This document shows, piece after piece, positions 9,050-18,108 of a stretch of DNA of 36,084 nucleotides. Location: assembly GCF_002102255.1 (NCBI RefSeq), contig NZ_LQPH01000110.1:1-36084 (forward strand). The letters run 5' to 3'. Under the pieces are notes generated by a model. It saw only the letters and a list, made by a program, of their open reading frames with translations. It ran no database searches and had not been told where the DNA came from. This stretch comes from Mycobacterium nebraskense (lineage in GTDB: Bacteria > Actinomycetota > Actinomycetes > Mycobacteriales > Mycobacteriaceae). Position 1 is the stretch's first letter; every line of letters starts with the position of its first letter. The position numbers and the translations under genes were made by a program.

Positions 9050-10135
9050 GTGTCGGCCTCCCTGCCGGATTTCCCTTGGGACACGTCGGCCGAGGCGGAG
9101 GCGCTGGCCGGGTCCCATCCGGACGGCATCGTCGACTTGTCCATCGGCACTCCGGTAGATCCGGTTGCGCCGGTGATCCGAGAGGCGTTGGCGGCCGCCA
9201 GTTCCGCGCCGGGCTATCCGGCAACCGCCGGTACTGCGCGGCTGCGTGAAGCGGCAGTGGCTGCCCTTGACCGCCGCTTCGGCATCACCGGGCTGACCAA
9301 GGCGGCCGTGCTGCCGGTGATCGGTAGCAAAGAACTCATCGCCTGGCTACCGACCCTGCTGGGCCTGGGCCCAGCGGATGTGGTCGTGGCGCCGGAACTG
9401 GCGTATCCGACGTATGACGTCGGCGCCCGGCTGGCGGGAGCGCAGGTGCTGCTCGCGGACTCGCTGACCCAGTTGGGCCCGCAATCGGTGACACTGGTGT
9501 ATCTGAACTCCCCGAGCAACCCGACCGGGCGCGTGCTGGGCGCCGAACACCTGCGCAAGGTGGTGGGGTGGTCGCGCGATCGTGGCGTTGTGGTGGCTTC
9601 CGACGAGTGCTACCTGGGATTGGGCTGGGATGCCGAGCCATTGTCGGTGCTGCATCCGTCCATCTGCGATGGCGACCACACCGGGCTGCTAGCGCTGCAC
9701 TCGCTCTCGAAGAGCTCGTCGCTCGCGGGATACCGGGCCGGTTTCGTCGCCGGTGATCCCGCCCTGGTCGTCGAACTGCTGGCAGTACGCAGACATGCCA
9801 GGAATGATGGTGCCGACGCCGGTGCAGGCTGCCATGGTGGCCGCGCTGGACGACGACGATCACGAAAAGCTGCAGCGCGAGCGGTACGCGCGGCGGCGGG
9901 CGGCCCTGTTGCCGGCGCTGCGCTCAGCCGGTTTTGCTATCGACTATTCGGAAGCAGGACTCTACTTGTGGGCCACCCGCGGTGAGCCATGCCGGGACAG
10001 CATCCGTGGTTGGCCACGCGCGGCATCCTGGTGGCGCCCGGCGAGTTCTACGGCCCGCGCGGTGCACAGCATGTGCGGGTTGCGCTGACCGCCACTGACG
10101 AGCGCGTCGCCGCCGCGGCCGGCCGCCTCGCTTAG
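9050..10135 (+). pseudogene. dapC: N-succinyldiaminopimelate aminotransferase DapC, two frameshifts
   Basis: A class I/II PLP aminotransferase of the lysine/diaminopimelate pathway. The GTG at 9050 follows an AGGGGAG box and gives a start matching DapC (PDFPWDTSAEAEALAGSHPD). Visible motifs include NSPSNPTGR, SDECYLGLGWDAEP and the PLP-lysine region HSLSKSSSLAGYRAGF. An extra A at about 9800 shifts the frame at VRRHA; the next frame continues GMMVPTPVQAAMVAALDDDD. A one-base loss near 10003-10006 shifts again, into WLATRGILVAPGEFYGPRG and a normal C-terminus ending at TAG 10135. All segments are colinear, so only two single-base changes separate it from an intact gene. DapC supplies a peptidoglycan precursor, so either another transaminase substitutes or the changes are sequencing errors. 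Confidence 0.88.
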
Positions 10136-10224
10136 CTTGCGCACCCGCGTGGAGGGGGCGGGCGGCAGAATGCATCGAAGGCGTTGCCAAGTGCTTCCTT
10201 AGCGCTCAACCTCGGGTAAAGAAT

Positions 10225-11117
10225 GTGGTCGTGACAACTTCGACTGGCAAGCAGCGTATCCCGGCGACTGTCGGGGACATAGCCAAGCGCGTCTTTCTGG
10301 GAAAGCCGCTGATTACCGAGAACCTGACATCCGAGAAGTTGTCGAATCCCGTTGCGCTTGGGGCACTTTCACCGGACGCAATCTCATCGACCGCATACGG
10401 CCCGGAGCAGATCTTGATCGAACTGCTGCCCCAGGCCGGGCTGGCGGCGTTGGCGCGCGGGAGAATTTCGGACCCCGGGTCGCGCAGGTCGCGGCCGCTG
10501 CACTGTTGATCGACTATGTGGTCACGGTGGCAGTGCAGTCGGCGGCTGGAACGGTGGCGGTGGTGTCGGCGATCCCGGTGTTGGGTCCCTACAGCCTAGC
10601 CATCACGGTTGGCGTGGTGCTTGTCATCTGCTACCTGAACCTGCGTGGCTTAAAGGAAGCGGGAATGCCGTTCGCGGTGGCGACCTACTCCTTCATCGCC
10701 ATGATCAGTCTGACGATCGTGGTGGGTGTCATTCGCGAAATATTTTGGGAATTACCGGTGTACGACCCGCATCACCTGGCCGGAACGGTGCCGGTACAGC
10801 AGGGCAACGGCTTGGTGATGGGCGCGACGATCCTGACCTTGCTGCGTTCGTTCGCCAACGGGGGTTCGTCATTGACCGGGGTTGAGGCGATTTCCAAATA
10901 CAGTCGACGTCTTCCGAAAGCCGCAGGGCGTCAACGCACGTCGAGTGCTCACCGCGATGGCCTGCATTCTCGGGTTCTTGCTGGCCGGTGTCGCCTATCT
11001 CGCGTACGTCACTCATGCAACGCCGTATGTCACTGAATATCCATCGGTCTTGTCGCGGGTCGGTCGTGCGGTCTTCGGCAACGGACCAATCGGCGATATC
11101 TTCTTCGTCCTCGTCCG
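10225..11117 (+). pseudogene. APC-type amino-acid permease, broken
   Basis: The GTG at 10225 or 10231 begins a protein with a YdaO-like amino-acid permease N-terminus (AKRVFLGKPLITENLTSEKL, ALSPDAISSTAYGPEQILIE). Near 10455 the reading jumps from GLAALA to NFGPRVAQVAAAALLIDYVV in another frame, so the DNA for roughly the second and third membrane helices is missing. The membrane segments YSLAITVGVVLVICYLNLRG and TYSFIAMISLTIVVGVIREI follow. A further shift near 10905 precedes VFRKPQGVNARRVLTAMACI and LGFLLAGVAYLAYVT. The gene ends at IGDIFFVLV, where IS-related DNA begins. At least three lesions make it non-functional. Confidence 0.8.
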
Positions 11118-11263
11118 TGATCGAGCGCCGGTTCGCGCTGCCCGAGGTGTCGCTGGCCGAAGTCGCGGTGGCGGTCTCCGGTGGCCGGTTGTTGGCGTCG
11201 GGCTGGCCCGGGGAGTGGGTGCAACACGAGTCGACCCTGCCGCCAAGGCAGATGAGGCCGTAA
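11118..11263 (+). pseudogene. Possible C-terminal piece of a DUF6431-like IS protein
   Basis: An open stretch (VIERRFALPEVSLAEVAVAV, SGGRLLASGWPGEWVQHEST) ends in TAA just before the transposase. It has no start of its own. Its position directly ahead of an integrase/ATPase pair, plus the SGGRLLA-type ending, suggest the C-terminus of the same protein family as the fragment at 6702-7196. I could not confirm this without a search. Confidence 0.35.
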
Positions 11264-11309
11264 TCCTGTGCGCTGTCGTGTGTTTAAAAGACAGCAAAGG
11301 AGGCGGCCG

Positions 11310-12716
11310 GTGGTGGTCGGCGATGATGAGGCGAGGGTGCGGGCCGAGCGGGCCCGGGTGATCGGATTGTTCCGGTACCAGTTGATCCGGGAGGCCGCCG
11401 AGCCGGCGCACTCCACCAAGGAGCGGGGAAAGATAGTGCGCGAGTTGGCGTCGCGCGAGCACACCGACCCGTTTGGGCGGCGGGTGCGGATCTCGCGGCA
11501 GACCATCGATCGGTGGATTAGGGACTGGCGTGCCGGCGGGTTCGATGCGCTGGTGCCCAGCCCGCGCCAATGCACGCCGCGCACCCCGGCCGAAGTGCTG
11601 GAGCTGGCGGTGGCGCTGCGTCGGGAGAACCCCGCCCGCACCGCCGCGGCGATCCGCCGGATCCTGCTCACCCAGTTGGGCTGGGCGCCCGATGAGCGGA
11701 CCCTGCAACGCAACTTCCACCGGTTGGGGCTGACCGCCGGCACCGGTTGCGGGTCGGCGCCGGTGTTCGGCCGGTTCGAGGCTGAGCACCCCAACGACCT
11801 GTGGACCGGGGATGCGCTGCACGGCATCGCGATCGCGGCCCGTAAAACCTATTTATTCGCGTTCTTGGATGATCATTCCCGGCTGCTGCCCGGCTATCGG
11901 TGGGGGTATGCCGAGGACACCGTGCGGCTGGCCGCCGCACTGCGCCCGGCGCTGGCTTCGCGCGGCGTCCCCAAGGCCGTGTATGTCGATAACGGATCGG
12001 CCTATATAGACACGTGGTTGTTGAGGGCGTGCGCGAAACTCGGTGTGCGCCTGGTGCATTCGACACCGCATCGGCCGGAAGGGCGAGGGAAGATAGAGAG
12101 GTTTTTCAGGACCGTGCGTGAGCAGTTCCTGGTCGAGATCACCGGCGAGCCCGACGTCGCCGGACGCCACCACGTCGCCGATCTGGCCGAATTGAACCGG
12201 CTCTTTGCGGCCTGGGTCGAAACTGTCTACCACCGCACCGTCCATTCCGAAACCGGGCAGACCCCGCTGGCCCGCTGGTGCGCGTCTGGCCCGGTCGGCC
12301 TGCCCGCCCCGGAGGCGCTCACCGAGGCGTTTTTGTGGGAGGAGCACCGCCGCGTCACCAAGACGGCGACCGTCTCGTTGCACGGCAACAGCTACGAGGT
12401 CGACCCCGCACTGGTTGGGCGCAAGGTGGAGCTGGTATTCGACCCGTTCGATTTGACCCGCATCGAGGTGCGTCTGGCCGGCGTGCCGATGGGGCTAGCG
12501 ATCCCGCACCACATCGGGCGGCACTCGCACCCCAAGGCCAAACCCGAAACCCCGTCGATACCACCGAAACCCACTGGTGTCGACTACGCGCGGCTGATCG
12601 AGACCGCGCATCAGACCGAACTGGCCCGCGGCGTCAACTACGCCGCCCTGACTGGGGCCGACCAGATCCCCGGCCAGCTCGACCTACTCACCGGCGAAGA
12701 GGCCCAACCCCGATGA
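11310..12716 (+). CDS. Integrase-core (Mu/Tn552-like) transposase
   Basis: I place the start at GTG 11310, which follows an AAGGAGG box at 11297-11303; an upstream in-frame GTG at 11268 lacks one. The 468-residue protein has an N-terminal helix-turn-helix (VRISRQTIDRWIRDWRAGGF) and a DDE core: Asp in NDLWTGDALHGIA, Asp in VYVDNGSAYIDTWL, Glu in GRGKIERFFRTVREQFL. A Mu-transposase-type C-terminal beta domain follows (TVSLHGNSYEVDPALVGRKV). It cuts and joins IS ends in the nucleoid with the ATPase encoded next. Its TGA overlaps the ATG of that gene by ATGA, implying translational coupling. No frameshift is visible, but the partner is a hybrid, so activity is doubtful. Confidence 0.85.
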   Translation: MVVGDDEARVRAERARVIGLFRYQLIREAAEPAHSTKERGKIVRELASREHTDPFGRRVRISRQTIDRWIRDWRAGGFDALVPSPRQCTPRTPAEVLELAVALRRENPARTAAAIRRILLTQLGWAPDERTLQRNFHRLGLTAGTGCGSAPVFGRFEAEHPNDLWTGDALHGIAIAARKTYLFAFLDDHSRLLPGYRWGYAEDTVRLAAALRPALASRGVPKAVYVDNGSAYIDTWLLRACAKLGVRLVHSTPHRPEGRGKIERFFRTVREQFLVEITGEPDVAGRHHVADLAELNRLFAAWVETVYHRTVHSETGQTPLARWCASGPVGLPAPEALTEAFLWEEHRRVTKTATVSLHGNSYEVDPALVGRKVELVFDPFDLTRIEVRLAGVPMGLAIPHHIGRHSHPKAKPETPSIPPKPTGVDYARLIETAHQTELARGVNYAALTGADQIPGQLDLLTGEEAQPR

Positions 12717-13321
12717 TGGACAACCTGATCTCCTACTACGGTTTCTCGCGCACGCCGTTCGGCCGCGACCTGGCCCCCGGCATGCTGCACCGCCACAGCG
12801 CCCACAACGAAGCCCTCGCCCGCATCGGCTGGTGCATCGCCGAACGCCGCATCGGCGTGATCACCGGCGAGGTCGGAGTAGGCAAGACGTATCTGGCAAC
12901 AGCATTGGGACACATGGTAATTCGCCGACGCAACTCCGTACTGTTCGCCCGATCCGACAAGCTGTTCACCCGGCTGCGCGCCGCCCGCCTGGACAACACC
13001 GTCGACGCCGAGATCCGCCGACTCACCACCATCGACGTCCTCATTATCGACGACTTTGCGCTCAGACCCCTCGGCGCCACAGAGACCAGCGACTTCTACG
13101 AAATCATCGTCGAACGCCACCGCGCCAAAACGACCATCGTGACCTCCAACCGAGAACCCTCCGAATGGTTGACCATGACCGCCGACACCCTGCTGGCCCA
13201 ATCAGCGATCGACCGACTCACGGCCACCGCCCACACCCTCGTCATCGAAGGACCGTCCTACCGTCAACGCACCCGACCCAGCCAGCTTGACCCAGACCAC
13301 GACGACGAGCTTCCTCAATAA
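12713..13321 (+). CDS. Hybrid ExeA-like/IstB-like transposition ATPase
   Basis: A 202-residue AAA+ ATPase coupled to the transposase stop (ATGA). Residues 1 to about 55 (MDNLISYYGFSRTPFGRDLA, HSAHNEALARIGWCIAERRI) are like the ExeA/TniB ATPases that accompany integrase-core transposases. From the Walker A motif GEVGVGKT onward the protein is IstB-like: HMVIRRRNSVLFARSDKLF, Walker B in VLIIDDFALRPL, TIVTSNREPSEWL and the IstB tail LVIEGPSYRQRTRP. The DNA after the stop carries IS21-type repeats, not those expected for the upstream element. I infer recombination between two elements at the GVGKT codons near 12870-12890, which kept the frame. Whether the hybrid works with either transposase is unknown. 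Confidence 0.75.
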   Translation: MMDNLISYYGFSRTPFGRDLAPGMLHRHSAHNEALARIGWCIAERRIGVITGEVGVGKTYLATALGHMVIRRRNSVLFARSDKLFTRLRAARLDNTVDAEIRRLTTIDVLIIDDFALRPLGATETSDFYEIIVERHRAKTTIVTSNREPSEWLTMTADTLLAQSAIDRLTATAHTLVIEGPSYRQRTRPSQLDPDHDDELPQ

Positions 13322-13330
13322 CGCGCCACG

Positions 13331-13376
13331 GTGGTCCCATCCCCCTGGCAATCAGGTGGCCCCATCACCCTGGCAA
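13331..13376 (+). repeat. Right-end tandem terminal repeats of an IS21-type element
   Basis: Two 21-bp units, at 13331-13351 (GTGGTCCCATCCCCCTGGCAA) and 13356-13376, differ at two positions and are separated by four bases. Repeated terminal units just after an istB stop are typical of IS21-family right ends. This supports an IS21 origin for the 3' half of the hybrid ATPase gene. Confidence 0.65.
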
Positions 13377-13559
13377 GCGACACTTCTAAATGGCCATTGA
13401 CAGAGGCCTTGCTGCTCAAAGAGCAAGCCCGCATCGTCCTAAGACGCTGCGGATCCGGTCCGGTGTCATCCGCTGTTCCCGCAAGATACTTCGTCACGAC
13501 GAGCCGGTGATGATCATCAAAATGGATTATCGGTTGGTCGCACCCATCACCGGCACGGT
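13377..13559. other. Spacer, no gene recognised
   Basis: No supported coding region was seen on either strand between the two IS21-type ends. Confidence 0.4.
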
Positions 13560-13720
13560 GACCGCTGCGCGGAGAACCGCTTTTCGGCAACATCTTCAAC
13601 AGCGGCGGTCTGCGGATCTCAGCCAATCGTCCACTGACAACAACTCCTTTCTCCTCTCGGCCCAAGCCGAGAATCGGTCGAAGGGGTCAAAATCTGCGTC
13701 GACACGGGGTCAGTTTTCAG
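13560..13720 (-). pseudogene. IS21-type left end with degenerate IstA start
   Basis: On the minus strand the end starts at 13720 and contains two related units: GGGGTCAGTTTTC (plus strand, 13706-13718) and GGGGTCAAAATCT (13683-13695). A GGAGAAAGGAG box follows, then a reading resembling the IS21 IstA start (VVVSGRLAEIRR, expected form VVVSVDDWAEIRR). A base lost in the DDW codons puts it out of frame. Homology fades by about 13560. The outer 25 bp are identical to 41-65 of the window. Confidence 0.5.
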
Positions 13721-13847
13721 GCGTCGCCGAGTGCCGATCGCGATACCAAGGCCCAGCCACTTGCGCAGGTATTCCGCATTCGAGATGGCCGCCCATCTAC
13801 CGGAAGCGGCACTACTGGTGTCTACGGGCTCCGGCATTGTTCGGATC

Positions 13848-15065
13848 CTAGAGGCGCGGTTCCTTGGGCAGGCCGAGCAGTTTCTCGCCGATGATATTGC
13901 GCTGCACCTGTGAACTGCCCGCATAAATCGTGGCGGCTCGCGCCGCCAATGCCGACTCAACCCACGCGAGCGACGAATTCGGTGTTCCGACATCCGCAGT
14001 CGCCAAGGCGCCGTTCGTTCCCGTGCCCGACAGCGTCAACACGTCCGTCTCGAGGATCTCCATCGCCAGTTCGGTCTCGCGTTGGAAGAACTCGCTCCAG
14101 AGGATCTTGGTCATCGCGGCCTCGGGACCTGGATACTCACCGTGTAAGAAGCGCGTCAACGCCTGATACCCACGACACCGCATAATCTCGACGCGACCAT
14201 AGCACCAAGCGAGCTGCTCACGGATATGCGGGTCGTTAGTCTTACCTCGTTCTTTCGCCAGCTCGAAGAGCCGGTCGATCTCAGCTTGGAAGCGAATCGC
14301 GTCGGTGGTGACACTTGTTCCACGCTCGAAACCCAGCAGCGTCATGGCCACCGACCATCCTGCGTTCACTTCCCCGACAACGTTGTCTGCAGCGGTTCGG
14401 GCGTCGGTGAAGAACACCTCGTTGAACATCGACTGGCCCACTATATTCTTGATGGGTCGAACCTCCACGCCGGGCTGATCCATCGGCACGAGCAGAAATG
14501 AGATCCCCCGGTGCTTGGGAGCATCCATGTCGGTGCGGCACAGTGCGAAGATCCAGTTGGCGAGGTGTCCCACTGAAGTCCAGATCTTGGACCCGTTGAT
14601 GACCCATTCGTCGCCATCAAGAACCGCTCTCGTCCGCAGGCTGGCCAGATCCGATCCCGCGTCGGGTTCGGAAAACCCCTGGCACCACCGATCATCACCG
14701 GACAGAATTCGCGGCAAGAACCAATTCTTCTGGTCCTCGGTGCCGCAGACGACAAGCGTGTTGCCAAGCAGCTGAATCCCGAACATGTCGTTCTCAGTTC
14801 CGGCGGGTACCCCGGCGCGAGCAAACTCCTCGGCCAGCACGACTTGGTGGAGTGGGGTCAGTCCCGCTCCGCCATATCGCTTTGGCCACAACACGGCGAG
14901 TAGGCCGTTGTCCGCGAGCGTCTTCCGCCACTCTCGGATGAACTCCTTCCGCCGGGTTTGATCCAACGCCCCGATTCCAGCGAAGTCGGCAGGGACGTTC
15001 GCGGTGATGAAGTCGCGCACTCGTGACCTGAACGCCTCAGCTGACGGGGGATAAGACAGGTCCAT
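13848..15065 (-). CDS. Acyl-CoA dehydrogenase (FadE family)
   Basis: A 405-residue FAD-dependent acyl-CoA dehydrogenase ([20 protein letters not shown]), close in pattern to the mycobacterial FadE17/FadE28-type subunits. Motifs include [20 protein letters not shown] and [20 protein letters not shown] for FAD and substrate binding, and the C-terminal [20 protein letters not shown]. The usual YEG catalytic Glu position reads YAG, as in subunits of the alpha2beta2 dehydrogenases of steroid catabolism whose base sits elsewhere or in the partner. The partner candidate is the dehydrogenase at 16740-17861, now separated from it by an IS110 element. It would oxidise an acyl-CoA to the enoyl-CoA in the cytosol. 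The ATG at 15065 follows an AAGGGACG box. Confidence 0.88.
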   Translation of the reverse strand: MDLSYPPSAEAFRSRVRDFITANVPADFAGIGALDQTRRKEFIREWRKTLADNGLLAVLWPKRYGGAGLTPLHQVVLAEEFARAGVPAGTENDMFGIQLLGNTLVVCGTEDQKNWFLPRILSGDDRWCQGFSEPDAGSDLASLRTRAVLDGDEWVINGSKIWTSVGHLANWIFALCRTDMDAPKHRGISFLLVPMDQPGVEVRPIKNIVGQSMFNEVFFTDARTAADNVVGEVNAGWSVAMTLLGFERGTSVTTDAIRFQAEIDRLFELAKERGKTNDPHIREQLAWCYGRVEIMRCRGYQALTRFLHGEYPGPEAAMTKILWSEFFQRETELAMEILETDVLTLSGTGTNGALATADVGTPNSSLAWVESALAARAATIYAGSSQVQRNIIGEKLLGLPKEPRL

Positions 15066-15505
15066 ATCGAATCGTCGTCCCTTATCTGTGTTGAGGACCC
15101 GCGTAAAGGTGGATCCATTGGGTTATTTTTTGCGTGTTTTGCTTCGTTTTCGACCGCTTGAAGGCGGTGGACCGCGGTCGGGGTCAAGGCGGAGCGCCCG
15201 CAGCGTAGCGAGGACGAACGACCTTGAGACCGACGAGGATCCGCCGCATACTTGGCCGCCGGGGAACAGGAAAAGACGGTGTGGTTCAAGTCATCTGCTG
15301 CCCTCCGGTGCATAAATGTGGGGCGAAAGACGCGCGTCGCGTGTGCCGGCGCCCAGCCTTATCTGAGTCCACGGACGATATCCGGCAACTTGATGATCGA
15401 TGGGGTGCCCGACGTGCGGGCAACGAAGGCGCGGCCGCTCAATCTTTCCGGGAAGTCCACCCAACAGCGGAGTGGCGACAGGAACCACACGGGCGCTGGC
15501 CGCAG
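15066..15505. other. Non-coding stretch between FadE and IS110
   Basis: No gene was recognised in these 440 bp. It holds a small stem-loop (ACCGC at 15153-15157 pairing with GCGGT at 15164-15168) next to a perfect 10-bp palindrome GACCGCGGTC at 15170-15179, preceded by T-rich DNA. It lies 3' of the IS110 recombinase, so part of it may be the IS110 right end, which in one IS110 subgroup encodes the structured guide (bridge) RNA. It may also hold the original FadE intergenic region. Confidence 0.35.
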
Positions 15506-15533
15506 GCATCAGGTGATTAGCATCAGGTGATTA
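15506..15533. repeat. Two tandem 14-bp repeats (GCATCAGGTGATTA)
   Basis: The 14-mer GCATCAGGTGATTA occurs twice in exact tandem at 15506-15519 and 15520-15533. The repeat sits 30 bp beyond the stop of the IS110 recombinase. It could mark an element boundary or a recombination core, or be chance slippage. Confidence 0.6.
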
Positions 15534-15562
15534 ATGGGCATGGCAGGCGCGCAACGCATCAT

Positions 15563-16616
15563 TTAAGAGGCCACCTCCTGGCGTTCGGGGACTGGCAGCG
15601 CCAGGGCGCCATCTTCGAACGCACGCAGCGGGTGATAGCATCGGCGCAGAATTTTGCGTTCCACCGCCAGGGTGGGGATTCTTGCCGTTGTGGCCGTCGC
15701 GCTTGGCTGCCAGCTTGTGGTAGTAACCGTAATCAAGGGAACGGCGCCGGCTCGCGCACTCGGCTGCCTCAAACGCCGCCCAGCGCAGCTCGGGTGAGCC
15801 CTCTCGCGACAGGTGCCCTGGTGAGCGTTTGGTATCAGAGGAGTACACGGTGACATCCAGCCCAGCAAACCGCACCAGCCGATGGGAACTGCTGAATCGG
15901 CGGACATCACCGACCTCGGACCAGATGATCGCCGCGCACAACCAACCGATGCCGTAATGGCGCTGCATTGCCTGACACCCGGCTTGGCGTCGGGCGAAGT
16001 TGACTAATTGGCTTGGCAGCGGGTCGATCTCGGTGCTTAGCTGATCGATGCGCCGTAGCGCAGTGTCAACGCACCGCCGGCCCGCCGCCGACAAGTCGAC
16101 GCTGTCCAGCGCCGCGCGGCCTGCGCCGGATAACAGCGCCCGAATCGGTGGACAGCCCTGATGGAACAGCTGGACATGGATGCGCTGCTGCCAGGCCCGC
16201 CGCTCGTCCATCAACGTGTAGTACAACCGGCCCAGCGTGCGGATCTCCAGCATGTGTGCGGGTAGGATCCACGACTCGGGGAACCGGTCCTCGAACAACA
16301 GCGTACGCAGCAACCGAGTATCGGCGCGGTCGGTCTTGGCGCGCTTCTTGGGCTCCGGTAAGACGGCAATCTCGGCCGCATCCCCCAGGTGCGCGCAGAT
16401 CCCAGCAGCGGCCAGCTCCTCGCACACATACCGCCACCCCGGGCAGCCCTCCAGCGCGAACTGGCCGTCCCCATCGCTGCAGTGCTCAGCCAGCCAGTTC
16501 CGCAACGCTTTCCGGGTCGCCGGACCGATCTGACCCCAGCGCAACAAGCCGTCATAATCGACGTAATCGAATGTGATCTGCTGTCGCCGCACGTCGAAAC
16601 CGCCTACCATCGTCAT
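15563..16616 (-). pseudogene. IS110-family recombinase, late frameshift
   Basis: The likely start is the ATG at 16616, preceded by GAGGAGG, giving MTMVGGFDVRRQQITFDYVD. The N-terminal DEDD RuvC-like domain is present: the first Asp above, Glu in FALEGCPGWRYVCEEL, Asp pair in PKKRAKTDRADTRLLRTLL. The C-terminal Transposase_20 domain follows, with GWLCAAIIWSEVGDVRRFSS and the serine region SREGSPELRWAAFEAAE. An extra C in a CCCC run near 15675 shifts the frame after GHNGKNP. The correct frame ends TLAVERKILRRCYHPLRAFE and QEVAS at TAA 15563. Only about the last 37 residues are affected. It is inserted between two FadE genes of the operon in the same orientation. Confidence 0.85.
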
Positions 16617-16739
16617 CGGGACCTCCTCGAGCTCCTGAAAAATTCCTCTAACGCCTATATCAACGAGCGTCTGAGCTGAGGGGGTCCCCATCCACATGTC
16701 ATCTTTCTCTGTTCGTGCCGACGAAGTATGTGGCGGTGT

Positions 16740-17861
16740 TTAGAGCCCGATGCGGTCAGCGACCTCGAGCCATTGCTCGCGTACTGAGCCCAGCAGTACC
16801 CGGTCGGCTTTCGCCCGCCGGTAGTAGAGGTGTGCGTCGTGCTCCCAGGTGAACCCGATCCCGCCGTGAATCTGCACATTCCACGATGCGGTGAAGTCAA
16901 ATCCGGCCGCGGCGGTTGCCACGGCAATGGGGGCCGCCTTGGCGAGGTCAGCGCTCTCCTCCGCTGCCAGATGAGCCGCGTAGAGAGTGACTGCACGAGC
17001 ACTGTCCAGTTCGATTGCCATCTCGGCGCATCGGTGCTTGATCGCCTGGAAGGAGCCGATGGGCCGATTGAACTGGTGACGCACCTTGGCGTATTCGACG
17101 GACATGGTCATAGCGCCCTCGGTGCCACCAACCATCTCCGCTGCGAGTAACGTCTTCGCGACATCTAACGCACGGCGTATGGGCGCGACGCCGTGCGCGC
17201 CAGCCAAGGGAACCGCAGAGACGGCGTCGAAGGTCAGGGTGGCCAGCGGTCGGGTGATGTCCAGGGTCTCGACGCGTGTACGGGTGAGGCCGACGGCGTT
17301 ACCGTCAACGAGGTACAATGCCGGCTCAGCGGAGTCACCGGGCGGCAGAGCGAGCACCAGCAGGGTGTCCGCACTATGGCCGTCGATCACATGAATCTTG
17401 GTCCCAGACAGCGTGACGGCGTCGCCATTTGTCGCCGCTCGCATGGCTACAGCACCGAAGCCGTCAACGCAACCCGGTTCATTGATAGCAGTCGTGACTG
17501 TACGAGCGCCCGCGGCTATCTCTGGAAGCAGTTCTCTCTTCTGCTCCTGGCTGGCCGCGATCAAGATCGGCGCGACACCGAGCGCGACGGTCGCGAACAG
17601 CGGGCACGGCACGATGCCGCGTCCAAGCTCCTCGATGGCGACAGCAGCCTCGATCATCGTTGCTGCCGCACCGCCGTACTCCTCCGGTACGAGCAGACTC
17701 GGCAGCCCCAGTTCCCGACTCATGCGAGACCAAAGGTCGATGTCATATCCCGGCGCAGTTGTTACCGCCTGGCGAACCTTGGCCAGCGGTGACAGTTCGG
17801 TAACGAACTGCTGTATAGTCTGGCGGAAATCGTCCTGTTCTGGACTGAGCATGAAATCCAT
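16740..17861 (-). CDS. Acyl-CoA dehydrogenase (FadE family)
   Basis: A 373-residue acyl-CoA dehydrogenase. I chose the ATG at 17861 (MDFMLSPEQDDFRQTIQQFV), where the conserved N-terminus begins. Features are PSLLVPEEYGGAAATMIEAA, a short FAD-binding middle domain with INEPG, RHQFNRPIGSFQAIKHRCAE, and the C-terminal NVQIHGGIGFTWEHDAHLYY. This form, shorter than the FadE at 13848, resembles the second subunit of mycobacterial heteromeric acyl-CoA dehydrogenases. It lies downstream of an acyl-CoA ligase gene in the same direction. The IS110 insertion 3' of it separates it from its presumed partner and may be polar on that gene. Confidence 0.88.
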   Translation of the reverse strand: MDFMLSPEQDDFRQTIQQFVTELSPLAKVRQAVTTAPGYDIDLWSRMSRELGLPSLLVPEEYGGAAATMIEAAVAIEELGRGIVPCPLFATVALGVAPILIAASQEQKRELLPEIAAGARTVTTAINEPGCVDGFGAVAMRAATNGDAVTLSGTKIHVIDGHSADTLLVLALPPGDSAEPALYLVDGNAVGLTRTRVETLDITRPLATLTFDAVSAVPLAGAHGVAPIRRALDVAKTLLAAEMVGGTEGAMTMSVEYAKVRHQFNRPIGSFQAIKHRCAEMAIELDSARAVTLYAAHLAAEESADLAKAAPIAVATAAAGFDFTASWNVQIHGGIGFTWEHDAHLYYRRAKADRVLLGSVREQWLEVADRIGL

Positions 17862-18108
17862 GACATGGCACCTCATCTTCTCTTCAAACAGTTGTTGTCG
17901 CGAAAAGAAATAGGGACGGCCTTACCGTCGCCTGGATCGACCAATCCACACACCGAAGCGCTCATCAATTCCGCGTAAGCACTGTCTCACCGGCCTTGGC
18001 ATCTTCCGCCGTCCCCATCCGCTCGCTTTACGGTTCTTCTGTGGCTATGCGCCGGACACTGCTCGGAATGGCCGCCGTCGCGCTGTTAAGCCGATATTCA
18101 AGGAGCAT
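17862..18108. other. Intergenic region within the operon
   Basis: There are 247 bp without a gene between the acyl-CoA ligase stop and the FadE start. No clear terminator or -35/-10 pair was seen. A secondary promoter for the FadE genes could lie here. Confidence 0.35.

Noticed and set aside
11013..11822. Long minus-strand frames opposite the permease remnant and the transposase
   Set aside because: Proline/arginine-rich shadow with no motif; the plus strand has a DDE transposase.
15153..15179. Stem-loop and palindrome as a terminator
   Set aside because: The T-rich tract precedes rather than follows the stem on the plus strand, and the minus-strand reading lacks a T-run.
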